Assembly (NCBI GenBank): GCA_030671065.1
Contig: DAOVAM010000003.1
Location: 1 to 38,087 of the forward strand
Direction of reading: 5' to 3'
DNA from: Candidatus Aminicenantota bacterium
GTDB lineage: Bacteria > Acidobacteriota > Aminicenantia > Aminicenantales > Aminicenantaceae
DNA length: 38,087 bases
In this document: in pieces, positions 1 to 9,997 of the stretch
Numbering within the stretch: the first letter of the stretch is position 1
Layout: each line of letters starts with the position of its first letter
The notes under the pieces: model-generated
What the model was told of the DNA's origin: nothing
The model's database searches: none
Seen by the model: the letters and a program-made list of their open reading frames with translations, nothing else
Position numbers and translations under genes: made by a program

Positions 1-2278
1 TCGTATCCCCAGCGGCATGCTCCATTTCTCGGTTCTTCAGGCTGACAGAATAAACAAATGTGTTTATCATTTTGTTCAAGGAAGGTTCATTCACCTCCTT
101 CCTTTCCAAGCGGAGTGCTCGAATGCCTGAGGGTAGGCATGCGTTCATCCGGGAAATAAAGGTTCCCTTTGTAAAAAGAAAACGAGATTTAAATTCAAAA
201 CATTCCTGTTTTCCTCTCATCCCCAAAGGAAGAGCCGATGGGTAGGAGATCATCATCTTGGGATGGAAACCTTCTGAGTGGACAACGTGAATTCCTGCCC
301 GTCTCAAAGCCCTCTGGATAATATTGTTTAAATCTTTATGTGAAACAAATCGGGCAGACCGCAGTTTGGAATAAAATACTCGATACCGAACTTCTGCTTC
401 AGCCTCCTCTCCAAGAGGCTTTTCAGGAGATGAAGATATTTTTATCTCCTCTGGAAATTCTCTTTCGAATAAATGCGGAAAAAGGCACCCTTTGCAGGTC
501 CCACAGCTGTCATCCAAACAGGACTTCGTGAATTCTTCCCTCAAGGCTTTATCCAATTCTTTGATCAAATAGGACTTTTTTATTCCTGTGTCAATATGGT
601 CCCATGGGAGACGAGCGCCTCTTTCGATCGAGGAGAGATAAAGATGGTAATCCAGGCGTTCCTGTTCAAACACCTCCTCCCATGTTTGAAACCTGAAAAG
701 GTCATTCCAACTGTCAAAACGTGCGCCTCTTTTCCAAGTCTGGAACAAGATCCTGCTTAGTTTTCTATCCCCCCGAGAAAACACTGCCTCCAGGATGGAA
801 TTTTTTAAAGGATGTCTTTTCAGTTTGACAGATGGATATCTCTTTAGCTGGGATTTGAGAAATATGTACTTCTCTCTAAGGTTGGACTCATCCTCCATCC
901 TCAGCCACTGAAAAGATGTATGCGGTTTGGGGATAAACGACGATACACTGAGGTTGATTTTTGGTGCTGAGTTCAGAATTTTACTCCCAATCTTGATCAC
1001 TTCCTGGACGAGGCCCACAATTCCCTCTAAATCTTCATCTTTTTCTGTTGGAAGACCGACCATAAAATACAGTTTAAGCAATCTCCAACCCTGAGAAAAC
1101 GCATTCCGCGATGCCTCCCGGATATCATCATCCTCCATTTTTTTATTGATGACCCGGCGCAGCCTGTCTGTTCCTGCTTCAGGGACGAGAGTGAATCCAG
1201 TCTTCCTCACCTTAATGATGCTTTTCACTATCTCTTCAGACAGCCCCTTAGGACGCATAGACGGCAAAGACAGTGAGATTTTTTCTGGCTTCAGTTTCTC
1301 CATCAAGATTTCAATTGTCTGAGACAGATAGGGATAGTCGCTGATAGAAAGAGACGCTAAGGAAGTGTCTTCATATCCGGTCAATTTCAAGCTGTTCAAG
1401 ATATTACCCAAGACGCTTGAAGGATCTTTCACCCTTTGCGGAAAATAAACACTCGAGGCTTGACAGAATCTGCATTTTTGGGAACAGCCTCTTGCCACCT
1501 CTACAGATACTCTGTCAAAAATAACCTTGATATTGGGAACCAATATTTTCTCTGGAAAAGGCGCCTTGTGAAAAGGGTAAAGAACTCGCTTCTGTATTCT
1601 GGCTGGGGCATCATTTCTAGGTTTCACTGCAAGAAGGTGAGAGCCATCTGGAAGATAGGTCTCGTACAGGGAAGGAACATAAACCCCCTTTATTTGAGAG
1701 AGTTCTTTCAAGAGCGTACTTTTCTGTTTCAATTCTGTTTTTATGGACAAACACGTATCAACGATCTCTAAGAACGCTTCTTCACCGTCCCCTATAAGAA
1801 ACAGATCGAAAATGTCAGCAACAGGCTCGGGATTGAATGCGGCTGGGCCTCCTGCTATGACCAAGGGATGATCCAAGCCTCTCTCAGACGACAAAAATGG
1901 GATTCGACCTAGATCCAGTATAGTCAAGACATTTGAATAGTTGAGTTCATACAGAAGAGAAAATCCCACGATATCGAATTGATTGAGGGGTATTTTATTT
2001 TCGAGTGAATAAAGAGGAATTTTTTTAGATCGAAGTTTTTGCTCAAAATCAATCCAGGGTGCAAAAACCCTCTCTGCTAAAATCTTTGGATCCTCATTCA
2101 ACAGATGGTACAGGATTTTTTGCCCTAAATAGGACATCCCAACTTCATAGAGGTCAGGAAAAACAAGGGCCACTTTTGCTTTGACACTTGAGGGATCTTT
2201 TATGATCTCATTCCACTCACCACCCAAATAGCGTGCAGGCTTCTCCACGCTTTCCAGGATCTCTTCAAGATTTTTCAT
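1..2278 (-). CDS. B12-binding-domain radical SAM protein (TIGR03960-like) fused to a C-terminal DUF2344/TIGR03936-like domain; 3' end truncated by window edge
   Basis: Hand translation from ATG at 2278: MKNLEEILESVEKPARYLGGEWNEI...; radical SAM CxxxCxxC motif in EVARGCSQKCRFCQASSVY; C-terminal YRVFYSKLRSARFVSHKDLNNIIQRALRRAGIHVVHSEGFHPKMMISY. Frame still open at position 2; absent from ORF track because no stop lies in the window. Confidence 0.9.
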   Translation of the reverse strand, partial: MKNLEEILESVEKPARYLGGEWNEIIKDPSSVKAKVALVFPDLYEVGMSYLGQKILYHLLNEDPKILAERVFAPWIDFEQKLRSKKIPLYSLENKIPLNQFDIVGFSLLYELNYSNVLTILDLGRIPFLSSERGLDHPLVIAGGPAAFNPEPVADIFDLFLIGDGEEAFLEIVDTCLSIKTELKQKSTLLKELSQIKGVYVPSLYETYLPDGSHLLAVKPRNDAPARIQKRVLYPFHKAPFPEKILVPNIKVIFDRVSVEVARGCSQKCRFCQASSVYFPQRVKDPSSVLGNILNSLKLTGYEDTSLASLSISDYPYLSQTIEILMEKLKPEKISLSLPSMRPKGLSEEIVKSIIKVRKTGFTLVPEAGTDRLRRVINKKMEDDDIREASRNAFSQGWRLLKLYFMVGLPTEKDEDLEGIVGLVQEVIKIGSKILNSAPKINLSVSSFIPKPHTSFQWLRMEDESNLREKYIFLKSQLKRYPSVKLKRHPLKNSILEAVFSRGDRKLSRILFQTWKRGARFDSWNDLFRFQTWEEVFEQERLDYHLYLSSIERGARLPWDHIDTGIKKSYLIKELDKALREEFTKSCLDDSCGTCKGCLFPHLFEREFPEEIKISSSPEKPLGEEAEAEVRYRVFYSKLRSARFVSHKDLNNIIQRALRRAGIHVVHSEGFHPKMMISYPSALPLGMRGKQECFEFKSRFLFTKGTFISRMNACLPSGIRALRLERKEVNEPSLNKMINTFVYSVSLKNREMEHAAGDT

Positions 2279-2428
2279 CGCGATCAGAACAGTCTCTTCA
2301 TTAATATGAGTTTATTCTCTCTTTAGACTTAATTATTTTATTTTTATTAGGCTGATAGTTCAATCAACAACCAGTCATTCATTCGCCTCGTGAGTTTTTC
2401 TTTAAAGGAAAGAAAAGGGGCCAAGTCG

Positions 2429-3520
2429 CTATACAAACACAAATCTTCGCATCTTGACATTCAAAACGAGTGAAACCCCCAAATAATTAGTGAGAAGAGA
2501 AGATCCTCCATAGCTTAACAACGGCAAGGGAGTCCCTGTTATCGGAAAAAGACCGATGACCATCATCACGTTTATAAAAAATTGAAAAGTGATCAGTACC
2601 GCAACTAAAAAAACGATATAAACTCCCGCCCTATCACTAGATAGCCCTACAGATTGGTAAAGTCTATACAGGAAGAAAAAATAGCACATCAAGGAAAGAG
2701 TCACACCCAGAAATCCGAATTCTTCGCCAATGACTGAGAAGACGAAATCAGTGTGGCGCGCAGGCAAAAATCTCAACTGGCTTTGAGTCCCCTTTCTAAA
2801 TCCCTTTCCTAAAAAACCTCCAGATCCAATTGCAATCTTCGATTGCAGGATGTGGTATCCTGAACCAAGAGGATCATTACTCGGCGAAATAAGCGTAGTC
2901 AATCTATCTTTCTGATAGTCTTTAAGTCCAAAATTCCAGCCAATGACACCGATAACCATGGTCACTATCATTATATAGACGAACGTTTTCATGTTTATCC
3001 CAGCCAGAATGAGTGCTGCCAAAAAAATGGGTATATAGCTTAAAGCTGTGCCCAGATCTGGCTGCATTGCCACTAAGATAACCGGACCAACAGTTAAAGC
3101 ACCACTCAACAATCCCTTCTTCCAGGAAATGTGATCTTGTCTGAACTTGGAGAATACTGAAGCCAATAAAAGAATGAGGAAAATTTTCGTCAACTCAGAA
3201 GGCTGAAATTGGAAAAAAGAGAGACGAAGCCAACTTTTCGCACCAGCAACTATTCTCCCGAAAAACAAGACGCCCACAAGAGCGACTAGAGCGAGAATAT
3301 AGAAATAAAAAGAAAAAGAGACCAATGCCTTATAGTCAACCATAAGAAACAGAAAAAGAGCTAGCATACCCACAGCTATCCAGGCCATCTGTTTGAGATA
3401 ATAATTTCCAGGCATATAATGTGAACTGCTGTAAATGAATGCCAAACCAACGAGTGAGTTCAAGAGAAGCAAACTTATTAGAATCCAATCAATATGCCTG
3501 ACCAGGCTTCTATCTATCAT
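2429..3520 (-). CDS. rodA: Rod shape-determining protein RodA (SEDS glycosyltransferase)
   Basis: Multi-TM SEDS protein with FQPSELTKIF, GIPLPLLSYGGSS-type motif (GTPLPLLSYGGSSLL) and RHTDFVFSVIGEEFGF. Start placed at MIDRSLVRHIDW (3520); the track ORF extends to 3637 inside mrdA. Confidence 0.95.
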   Translation of the reverse strand: MIDRSLVRHIDWILISLLLLNSLVGLAFIYSSSHYMPGNYYLKQMAWIAVGMLALFLFLMVDYKALVSFSFYFYILALVALVGVLFFGRIVAGAKSWLRLSFFQFQPSELTKIFLILLLASVFSKFRQDHISWKKGLLSGALTVGPVILVAMQPDLGTALSYIPIFLAALILAGINMKTFVYIMIVTMVIGVIGWNFGLKDYQKDRLTTLISPSNDPLGSGYHILQSKIAIGSGGFLGKGFRKGTQSQLRFLPARHTDFVFSVIGEEFGFLGVTLSLMCYFFFLYRLYQSVGLSSDRAGVYIVFLVAVLITFQFFINVMMVIGLFPITGTPLPLLSYGGSSLLTNYLGVSLVLNVKMRRFVFV

Positions 3521-5354
3521 ACTTTTTCCTGTATAAGTTAAACAATTTCCTCGCAAGAGGAGCGGCTGTGGTACCCCCCATTCCGCCGTATTCGACGAGG
3601 ACTGTGACAACAATCTCTGGATTGTCTCTTGGTGCAAATCCTGTAAACCAGGAATGCGTTTTCATTTCTTCTTCCTCTTCTTCTCCTTCTTCTTTGGCTT
3701 CCTCCTCAGATCTATCTTTGCTGACCAACTGCGTTGAACCCGTCTTCCCGCAGACATCGTAGCCAGAAACCATCGCAGCCCATCCCGTACCTTGGTCATT
3801 GACTGCTTGCCACATTCCCTGAATAACCTGTTCGAAAATGGACGGATCGATATTCACTGCTCGACTGCTCGGAATGTTGGATCTATTTTCTCTCTCTACC
3901 CCATTAGATGACAAAGATCCAAACAGATGTGGAGTGACGCGGATTCCTCTATTCGCTATGAGAGCCGTATGTGTTGCTATCTGAATGGGCGTTACCAATA
4001 AAAAACTTTGGCCGATAGAGACAGAAATTGTCTCCCCTTTTTGCCACGGTTCATTCTTGTTTTCTTCCTTCCACTGTGGATCTGGGACTAATCCAACATA
4101 CTCCCCGGGCAAGTCAATTCCGGTTGGGGCTCCAAACCCTAACATCCGAGCGTATCGGGATATCTCCTCGATGCCCATCTCTTTCCCCAGATTATAAAAG
4201 TAAATGTTGCAGGAGTGTCGTATCGCATCATAAAAACCCATTTCTCCATGGCCTTCTTCTCGCCAGCACGAAAAAGGATGATTGTATATCGTCGTTTCAC
4301 CTCGGCAGATAAAAGTAGTCTCCTCATTGGCAATTTCCAGGTCAAGTGCTCCTAATGCCATCGCCAATTTAAAGACAGAACCTGGGGAATACAGTCCACG
4401 GATAGCCCGATTCTCCAATGGAAATTCAGGACTGTTGACTAAATCAAGCCATTCTTCGGAGGTAAAACGACTGATGAACTTGTTCGGATCATAATTGGGA
4501 TAACTGGCTAAAGCCAATATCTCTCCAGTTCTGACATCCATTACAATTATCGCTCCCTCTCTTTCTTGTAAAAGCTCTTCCACCTCTTTTTGAATGTCGA
4601 AATCCAAAGTGATAGTCAGGTCCTGCCCCTTGAGTGCTGCGCTCCTCGCAACTTCTTCTCTTCCCCTTCCTAAACTGTCCACAACTTCAACAAGCAGACC
4701 ATGATCCCCGACCAAAGCGGTTTCATACTGCTTCTCTATCCCTGTTTTTCCCACAAGATCACCCAGAGGTCTTTCTCTGAAAATATCTTTTTTCATTTCT
4801 TCCGGTGAAAGCTCCTGCAAATAGCCAATGATATGGGCGGCTAAACTCCCGAAAGGATAAAACCTCTTCGGTTCAGATTGGAGAATCAACTCAGGCAGTT
4901 CTAGTTTTCTGGCTTCTATCATCGCCACCTCTTCAAGGCTTAGATTTTCTTTGATCACAATGGGCTTGAATAGAGGTACTGAGGCATATTTCCCAATCCG
5001 TTCTTTCAAAACAGGCTCTTCAATATTCAAAAGCCGAGCTATTTTTCGACATGACTTATCATAGTCGTCACAGTTTTCCCTGATAAGAGAGACTCTGAAA
5101 GAAGCCTCATTATTCGCCAGGATGATTCCTTCTCTATCAATGATTAATCCCCTCTGATAAGGGAGAGCAATTTCCCTCATCCGATTCGCTTCTGACCTTG
5201 CCCAATATTTTTCATGGTCGAGAATCTGGACTTTCCAGAAGTTCAGTATCAAAAAAATGAAGAATACAACAACAAAAACAAAAATTAATCTGGCTCTTCT
5301 CAGAATCGGATAAAGATCTTCGTAGATTTTTTCTTGTTTCATCGTTCTGATCAA
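3510..5354 (-). CDS. mrdA: Penicillin-binding protein 2 (MrdA), peptidoglycan transpeptidase
   Basis: N-terminal TM, PBP dimerisation domain, SPGSVFKL active-site SxxK, SCN motif (RHSCNIYFY), KTGS motif; downstream of mreD with 4-nt overlap. Confidence 0.96.
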   Translation of the reverse strand: MIRTMKQEKIYEDLYPILRRARLIFVFVVVFFIFLILNFWKVQILDHEKYWARSEANRMREIALPYQRGLIIDREGIILANNEASFRVSLIRENCDDYDKSCRKIARLLNIEEPVLKERIGKYASVPLFKPIVIKENLSLEEVAMIEARKLELPELILQSEPKRFYPFGSLAAHIIGYLQELSPEEMKKDIFRERPLGDLVGKTGIEKQYETALVGDHGLLVEVVDSLGRGREEVARSAALKGQDLTITLDFDIQKEVEELLQEREGAIIVMDVRTGEILALASYPNYDPNKFISRFTSEEWLDLVNSPEFPLENRAIRGLYSPGSVFKLAMALGALDLEIANEETTFICRGETTIYNHPFSCWREEGHGEMGFYDAIRHSCNIYFYNLGKEMGIEEISRYARMLGFGAPTGIDLPGEYVGLVPDPQWKEENKNEPWQKGETISVSIGQSFLLVTPIQIATHTALIANRGIRVTPHLFGSLSSNGVERENRSNIPSSRAVNIDPSIFEQVIQGMWQAVNDQGTGWAAMVSGYDVCGKTGSTQLVSKDRSEEEAKEEGEEEEEEMKTHSWFTGFAPRDNPEIVVTVLVEYGGMGGTTAAPLARKLFNLYRKKYDR

Positions 5355-5839
5355 TATTTACTTTTTTTCATTTTATTCAAAAGAAAAAACACACCACTCC
5401 CCAGGAGAGCAGAAGCAAGAGGTTGGATAAATATCAAACCAGCTCCTGTATTTATATTTTCTGGAACAATAAAGGAATAGAACAGAGCCCACAGAATGAG
5501 ATCAAAGCTAAGCAGCAGGAAAAGAAAAAAGAAGCTGCGCATCGGAGGATGGACATCAATCTTTTTTGAAATGTATCCAGCAAGATATCCAGTGATAGTC
5601 TTGGCCATGCCAGCCACTCCGTAAACTCCGAAAGAAAAATAATCCTGAAGGATACCGCAGCCTGCTCCAAAGCAAGAACCAAAGATCTCCCCTTTTTCCA
5701 TGGCAAAATATACGACAACAAGACTGAAAACATTGAAAAGAAGTAAAACAGAAGGAAATAACCTGCTGAAGATTGTGTAAAAAAGAAAGGCAGTGAGTAT
5801 TCCGATGGCGATTCGTACAAAATCTTTCATTCTGATCAA
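5351..5839 (-). CDS. mreD: Rod shape-determining protein MreD
   Basis: 162-aa hydrophobic protein with MreD-like pattern and position between mreC and mrdA; 4-nt overlaps on both sides. Confidence 0.88.
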   Translation of the reverse strand: MIRMKDFVRIAIGILTAFLFYTIFSRLFPSVLLLFNVFSLVVVYFAMEKGEIFGSCFGAGCGILQDYFSFGVYGVAGMAKTITGYLAGYISKKIDVHPPMRSFFFLFLLLSFDLILWALFYSFIVPENINTGAGLIFIQPLASALLGSGVFFLLNKMKKSKY

Positions 5840-6690
5840 TTTTCAAAAAAATCTTTGGGATCTTTCATGATCACAGCGATTTGGTCTAAATAACGAAAAT
5901 CGAAATACGGGTCAACGATGATGTGTTTATGAAGAGAATTATCTGTTGTGATGGACACGATTCTTCCCACTGTAATCCCTGAAGGGTAGATACGGTCATA
6001 TCCCGTTGTGATGAGATCTTCACCCTCAGAAATTTCATCTGAAGTGGTTGTGGCAAGAACATACTGCATAAGACACTGCCCCTCCCCATCGCCCACAAGT
6101 ATCCCCTGAACTCTTCTTTGAGTGAATACACTGATTCCGCTTGCGTTATCAGTGACCAGCTGGACTCTGGCCTCTTTTAAGGAAATAGTGTCAATAATCC
6201 GTCCAACCAAATTGCCATTCTTATCCAGTACAATCATATTCTTCTTTATCCCATCTAAGGTTCCTCTATTGATGATAACGGATTTATAAAAATTGTTAGG
6301 GTCAAGTCCGATGACTTGAGCAGGCAAGATATTTTCATGCATTTTTAACAGATTTTCCTGAATTTCCCTTTCATTTCGGAACATCTGCAGGGCATTCCGA
6401 AGGAGATTATTTTCCTGCCGGAGATAAAAAATCTCTTCATTCAATTCCTCATTTTGATCCTGAACATTCCGAAGATAAAAATAATTTTCCCAGATATTTC
6501 CGATTGCTCCGAAAAAAGAAAGAATCCCATGGCGAACAGGAGAAAAAACGGAAAAGACAGCCTTTTCAAAAATGCTCGCCTTTTCTCCAATGGGAACTTG
6601 CATGGAAATCAACAGGAATTGAAAAAAGATTAGAGCTATGAGGATTGTGAGGTTTTTTCTTTCTTTCAGGAAAAGAGGCATAAAACTCAA
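5836..6690 (-). CDS. mreC: Rod shape-determining protein MreC
   Basis: N-terminal TM, coiled coil, MreC beta domains (AQVIGLDPNNFYKSVIINRGTLDGIKKNMIVLDKNGNLVGRI). Confidence 0.95.
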   Translation of the reverse strand: MSFMPLFLKERKNLTILIALIFFQFLLISMQVPIGEKASIFEKAVFSVFSPVRHGILSFFGAIGNIWENYFYLRNVQDQNEELNEEIFYLRQENNLLRNALQMFRNEREIQENLLKMHENILPAQVIGLDPNNFYKSVIINRGTLDGIKKNMIVLDKNGNLVGRIIDTISLKEARVQLVTDNASGISVFTQRRVQGILVGDGEGQCLMQYVLATTTSDEISEGEDLITTGYDRIYPSGITVGRIVSITTDNSLHKHIIVDPYFDFRYLDQIAVIMKDPKDFFEN

Positions 6691-6696
6691 AAAGGA

Positions 6697-7728
6697 CTAA
6701 ATTAAAGAGATCTTTTTTAATAGGTCCAAATCTTCGAGCAATTTTCCGGCACCAATGACAACTGTTGTGAGAGGATCTTCGGTGATAAAAACTGGCAACT
6801 TCGTCTCCTCCCGAATGCGCTTGTCTAAATTCCTGAGAAGAGCACCTCCTCCTGTTAAGATGATGCCTCGGTCAATGATGTCGGCAGACAGTTCAGGAGG
6901 TGTCTTTTCAAGGGAAACGCGGATGGCATCAATTATCGCAGAAGTAACATCTTCAAGAGCTTCTCTTATTTCCTGGTCATCTATAATAAGAGTTTTCGGA
7001 ATGCCTTCTCCTAAATCTCTGCCCTTGATCTCAATGGACATCGGCTCATCCAAGGGATAAGCTGAACCGATCTGGATCTTCAACTGCTCCGCACTTCGCT
7101 CTCCGATGAGCAGATTGTACTTTCTCTTGAGGTACTGGATGATGGACTCGTCCATCTCATTCCCAGCTATCCGGATGGAATGATTAAAGACAATTCCATT
7201 CATAGAAATGACGGCGATATCGGTCGTCCCTCCCCCTACATCCACGATCATATTTCCTGTTGGCTCTGATATAGGAAGGTCAGCGCCGACAGAGGCAGCG
7301 ACAGGCTGTTGAACCAGAAAGACCTCAGACGCTTTCGCTCGCGTGGCCACATCCTTCACGGCTCGTCGTTCAACCTGAGTTATTCCTGTGGGGATTCCTA
7401 TGACAATCCTGGGTCTCACTAAAAACATTCGGCTGTTTGTGGACTGCCTGATGAAAAAATCGAGCATTTTTTCTGCCATCTCAAAATCTGCAATAACGCC
7501 ATCTCGCATGGGCTTAATCGTCAACACATCCGCTGGCGTTTTGCCTAACATCTCCTTGGCTCGAGTTCCTACAGCTTCTACTTTCCCGCTTTGCTTATTG
7601 ACGACAACGATAGAGGGTTCCTGGACGACGATACCTTTTCCCTTGAGAAAAACTAAAGTGTTAGCCGTCCCCAGATCAATCGCTAAATCACAAAGCAACC
7701 TATCCTTGAGGGAATTCATCAAACTCAT
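6697..7728 (-). CDS. mreB: Rod shape-determining protein MreB (bacterial actin)
   Basis: DLAIDLGTANTLVFLKGKGIVVQEPSIV, VDVGGGTTDIAVIS, GIILTGGGALLRNLD. Start chosen at MSLMNSLKDRL (7728); the track start at 7764 is an upstream GTG. Confidence 0.96.
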   Translation of the reverse strand: MSLMNSLKDRLLCDLAIDLGTANTLVFLKGKGIVVQEPSIVVVNKQSGKVEAVGTRAKEMLGKTPADVLTIKPMRDGVIADFEMAEKMLDFFIRQSTNSRMFLVRPRIVIGIPTGITQVERRAVKDVATRAKASEVFLVQQPVAASVGADLPISEPTGNMIVDVGGGTTDIAVISMNGIVFNHSIRIAGNEMDESIIQYLKRKYNLLIGERSAEQLKIQIGSAYPLDEPMSIEIKGRDLGEGIPKTLIIDDQEIREALEDVTSAIIDAIRVSLEKTPPELSADIIDRGIILTGGGALLRNLDKRIREETKLPVFITEDPLTTVVIGAGKLLEDLDLLKKISLI

Positions 7729-7875
7729 TTCAGTGCCTTTCTTTGTACAGGTCTTATTTAGCACAATTTCTTTACAGACGCAAACAAAAAAAAGAATTGA
7801 GGAAATATTACCTTTTCCACGGCGGAATCAAGACTTGAAAGCGACGTCTTATCCTAAGAGCCAATTTTATTTTCC

Positions 7876-7904
7876 TTGACATTTTCTTATACAAAAAATA
7901 TAAA
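7876..7904 (+). promoter_or_regulatory. Predicted sigma70-type promoter for the OPT transporter gene
   Basis: TTGACA (7876-7881), 17-nt spacer, TATAAA (7899-7904); followed by AGGAGGT (7931-7937) and ATG at 7942. Confidence 0.7.
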
Positions 7905-7941
7905 TTCAAAAAACGCTCAATCATAACTTGAGGAGGTATTC

Positions 7942-9945
7942 ATGAGCAACGGTTCCTACAAACCTTATGTGCCCCCGGAACAATCCATGAAAGAAATATC
8001 CTTTAAGGCAATTTTCTTAGGGATCATTATGGCCATTGTCCTGGGCGCTGCGAATGCCTATTTAGGTCTTCTTGTCGGGATGACAGTCGCTGCCACTTTC
8101 CCTGCGGCAGTCATTGCCATGGCCGTTCTTCGTCCGCTCAAGGGAACAATTCTTGAAGAAAACCTGGCAAGAACAACCGGAGCCGTCGGAGAAGCCCTGG
8201 CTGCCGGAGCTATCTTCACTATCCCTGCTTTTCTTCTTGTGCGAATAGATGGTCAACCCCTTTGGGAAAAATTCGATCTCTTCAAATCTTCCCTGCTCAT
8301 GCTCGTTGGAGGAATCCTCGGAGTTCTGCTCATCATACTTGTTCGCCGCACTCTCGTAGAGGATGCCAATCTTCCTTTTCCAGAAAGTACAGCCTGCGCA
8401 GCGATGGTCAAGACCGGACAGAAGGGCGGTTCACAAGCCGCTTACATGTTCTATGCCATGGGATTAGGAGGCCTCGTAGAATTCTTCACTAACTCCAGCG
8501 GAATTCAATTCATCAAGCCCTATGCTCAAAAAGTGTTCAGTATTCCTGGCCTCTCTCGCATCACCTATCTCAACAGTGATAATGTGGAAATCGCAAAAAC
8601 TGGTTCGATCAAAGGAAGAATGTTCATAGAAACGCCAGCCGTAAACGCGGCTATGGCGGGAGTCGGATACATCATCGGACCCAAGCTGGCCGCCCTCACT
8701 TTTTCCGGCGGCGTGCTGGGATGGCTTTTCCTGATGCCCATTCTTCTTTTCATCAGTGGAGATTTGAGTGAAGTTGTATCTGGTTTTGATGGAAACTGGA
8801 CAGATATGGCCGTCTCTGCGTATAACTCCCAGGTCAAACCTATTGCCGTCGGAGCTATGCTCGTGGGTGCCTTCTACACACTTTTTAAAATGCGAAAAAG
8901 TCTCGTCACAGGAATCGGCCGTTCTTTCGCTGATGTAAAAAAAGGGAGTGCAGGCGGCCAATCAGAAACGATCCGAACCGATAAAGACCTGCCTTTCCCT
9001 TCTATCATCATCGCCATTGTTGCTCTGATCATCCCGATGGTCTTTCTCTACAACGTGTTCACGAAAAGCATCGGACCATCTCTCGTGGCAACCCTAGTCA
9101 TGATCGTCATGGGCCTCCTTTTTGCGGCTGTAGCCGGCTACCTCGTGGGTATCATCGGCTCCTCTTCCAACCCGATCTCTGGTCTAACTCTCACCTCCCT
9201 GCTCATCGCAGCCCTGATGATGGTTCTGATGGGACAAAGGGGAGCCTCAGGAATCGCGGCTGTTATAGGTGTGGCTGCGATTGTCTGCTGTGTGGCTGGT
9301 GTAGCCGGAGACATGATCCAGGACTGGAAAGTCGGGCATATTCTCGGTGGAACTCCCTGGCGCATGCAGATCGGCGGAATGATCGGTGTTGTCGCAGCAG
9401 CCTTAACGTTGACTTTCGCCCTTCAACTTTTTCACAGCACGAAAGGTATCGGGAGTGATGCTCTCCCAGCACCCCAAGCTAATTTGATGGCCATGATGGC
9501 TCAGGGAATAGTCGGAGGAGAGATGGCCTGGCCGCTAGTTATTGCAGGAATGCTCCTGGGCGTCGGACTTATCCTTATCGGATCCCCCTCCCCTATGATC
9601 ATAGCTGTAGGAATGTACCTCCCTTTTAGAGCGACAGCCTGCATCTTTTTTGGAGGAGTCATAAAATACTTCCTGGATAGAGCCGTTGCTAAGAAAAAAC
9701 CCACCGGAAAAGGGAAAGAGGTGGTCGAAAACATTGGACTTCTGATTGCCTCTGGACTGATTGCCGGCACGGCTCTGATGGGAATCATGACTTCTGGCAT
9801 CGAGGCCTTAAAAGAGACGATAAAGCTTCCAAAAGTCCAGGGGAGTGAATGGTTGGGTCTTTTGGTTTTCTTCATCCTCGGATTCATCCTGATCTATTTC
9901 CCTTACAAGAAAATGATAGCCTCCGGTGAACACGGAGCTTCATAA
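7942..9945 (+). CDS. OPT-family oligopeptide transporter
   Basis: 667-aa polytopic protein: KAIFLGIIMAIVLGAANAYLGLLVGMTVAATFPAAVIAMAVLR, GSSSNPISGLTLTSLL, GTPWRMQIGGMIGV, typical of bacterial OPT (TIGR00733-like) proteins. Confidence 0.93.
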   Translation: MSNGSYKPYVPPEQSMKEISFKAIFLGIIMAIVLGAANAYLGLLVGMTVAATFPAAVIAMAVLRPLKGTILEENLARTTGAVGEALAAGAIFTIPAFLLVRIDGQPLWEKFDLFKSSLLMLVGGILGVLLIILVRRTLVEDANLPFPESTACAAMVKTGQKGGSQAAYMFYAMGLGGLVEFFTNSSGIQFIKPYAQKVFSIPGLSRITYLNSDNVEIAKTGSIKGRMFIETPAVNAAMAGVGYIIGPKLAALTFSGGVLGWLFLMPILLFISGDLSEVVSGFDGNWTDMAVSAYNSQVKPIAVGAMLVGAFYTLFKMRKSLVTGIGRSFADVKKGSAGGQSETIRTDKDLPFPSIIIAIVALIIPMVFLYNVFTKSIGPSLVATLVMIVMGLLFAAVAGYLVGIIGSSSNPISGLTLTSLLIAALMMVLMGQRGASGIAAVIGVAAIVCCVAGVAGDMIQDWKVGHILGGTPWRMQIGGMIGVVAAALTLTFALQLFHSTKGIGSDALPAPQANLMAMMAQGIVGGEMAWPLVIAGMLLGVGLILIGSPSPMIIAVGMYLPFRATACIFFGGVIKYFLDRAVAKKKPTGKGKEVVENIGLLIASGLIAGTALMGIMTSGIEALKETIKLPKVQGSEWLGLLVFFILGFILIYFPYKKMIASGEHGAS

Positions 9946-9997
9946 GGAGAGCACAAAAAAGGAGCACATCGTCAACATACGCTGAAGCCAGTCTATT

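Noticed and set aside
7388-7879. 163-aa plus-strand ORF antisense to mreB
   Set aside because: Lies over the conserved mreB frame, and its protein looks like no known family; a by-product of codon composition.
8464-8961. 165-aa minus-strand ORF inside the OPT gene
   Set aside because: Antisense to a strongly conserved CDS with no recognisable domain or start context.
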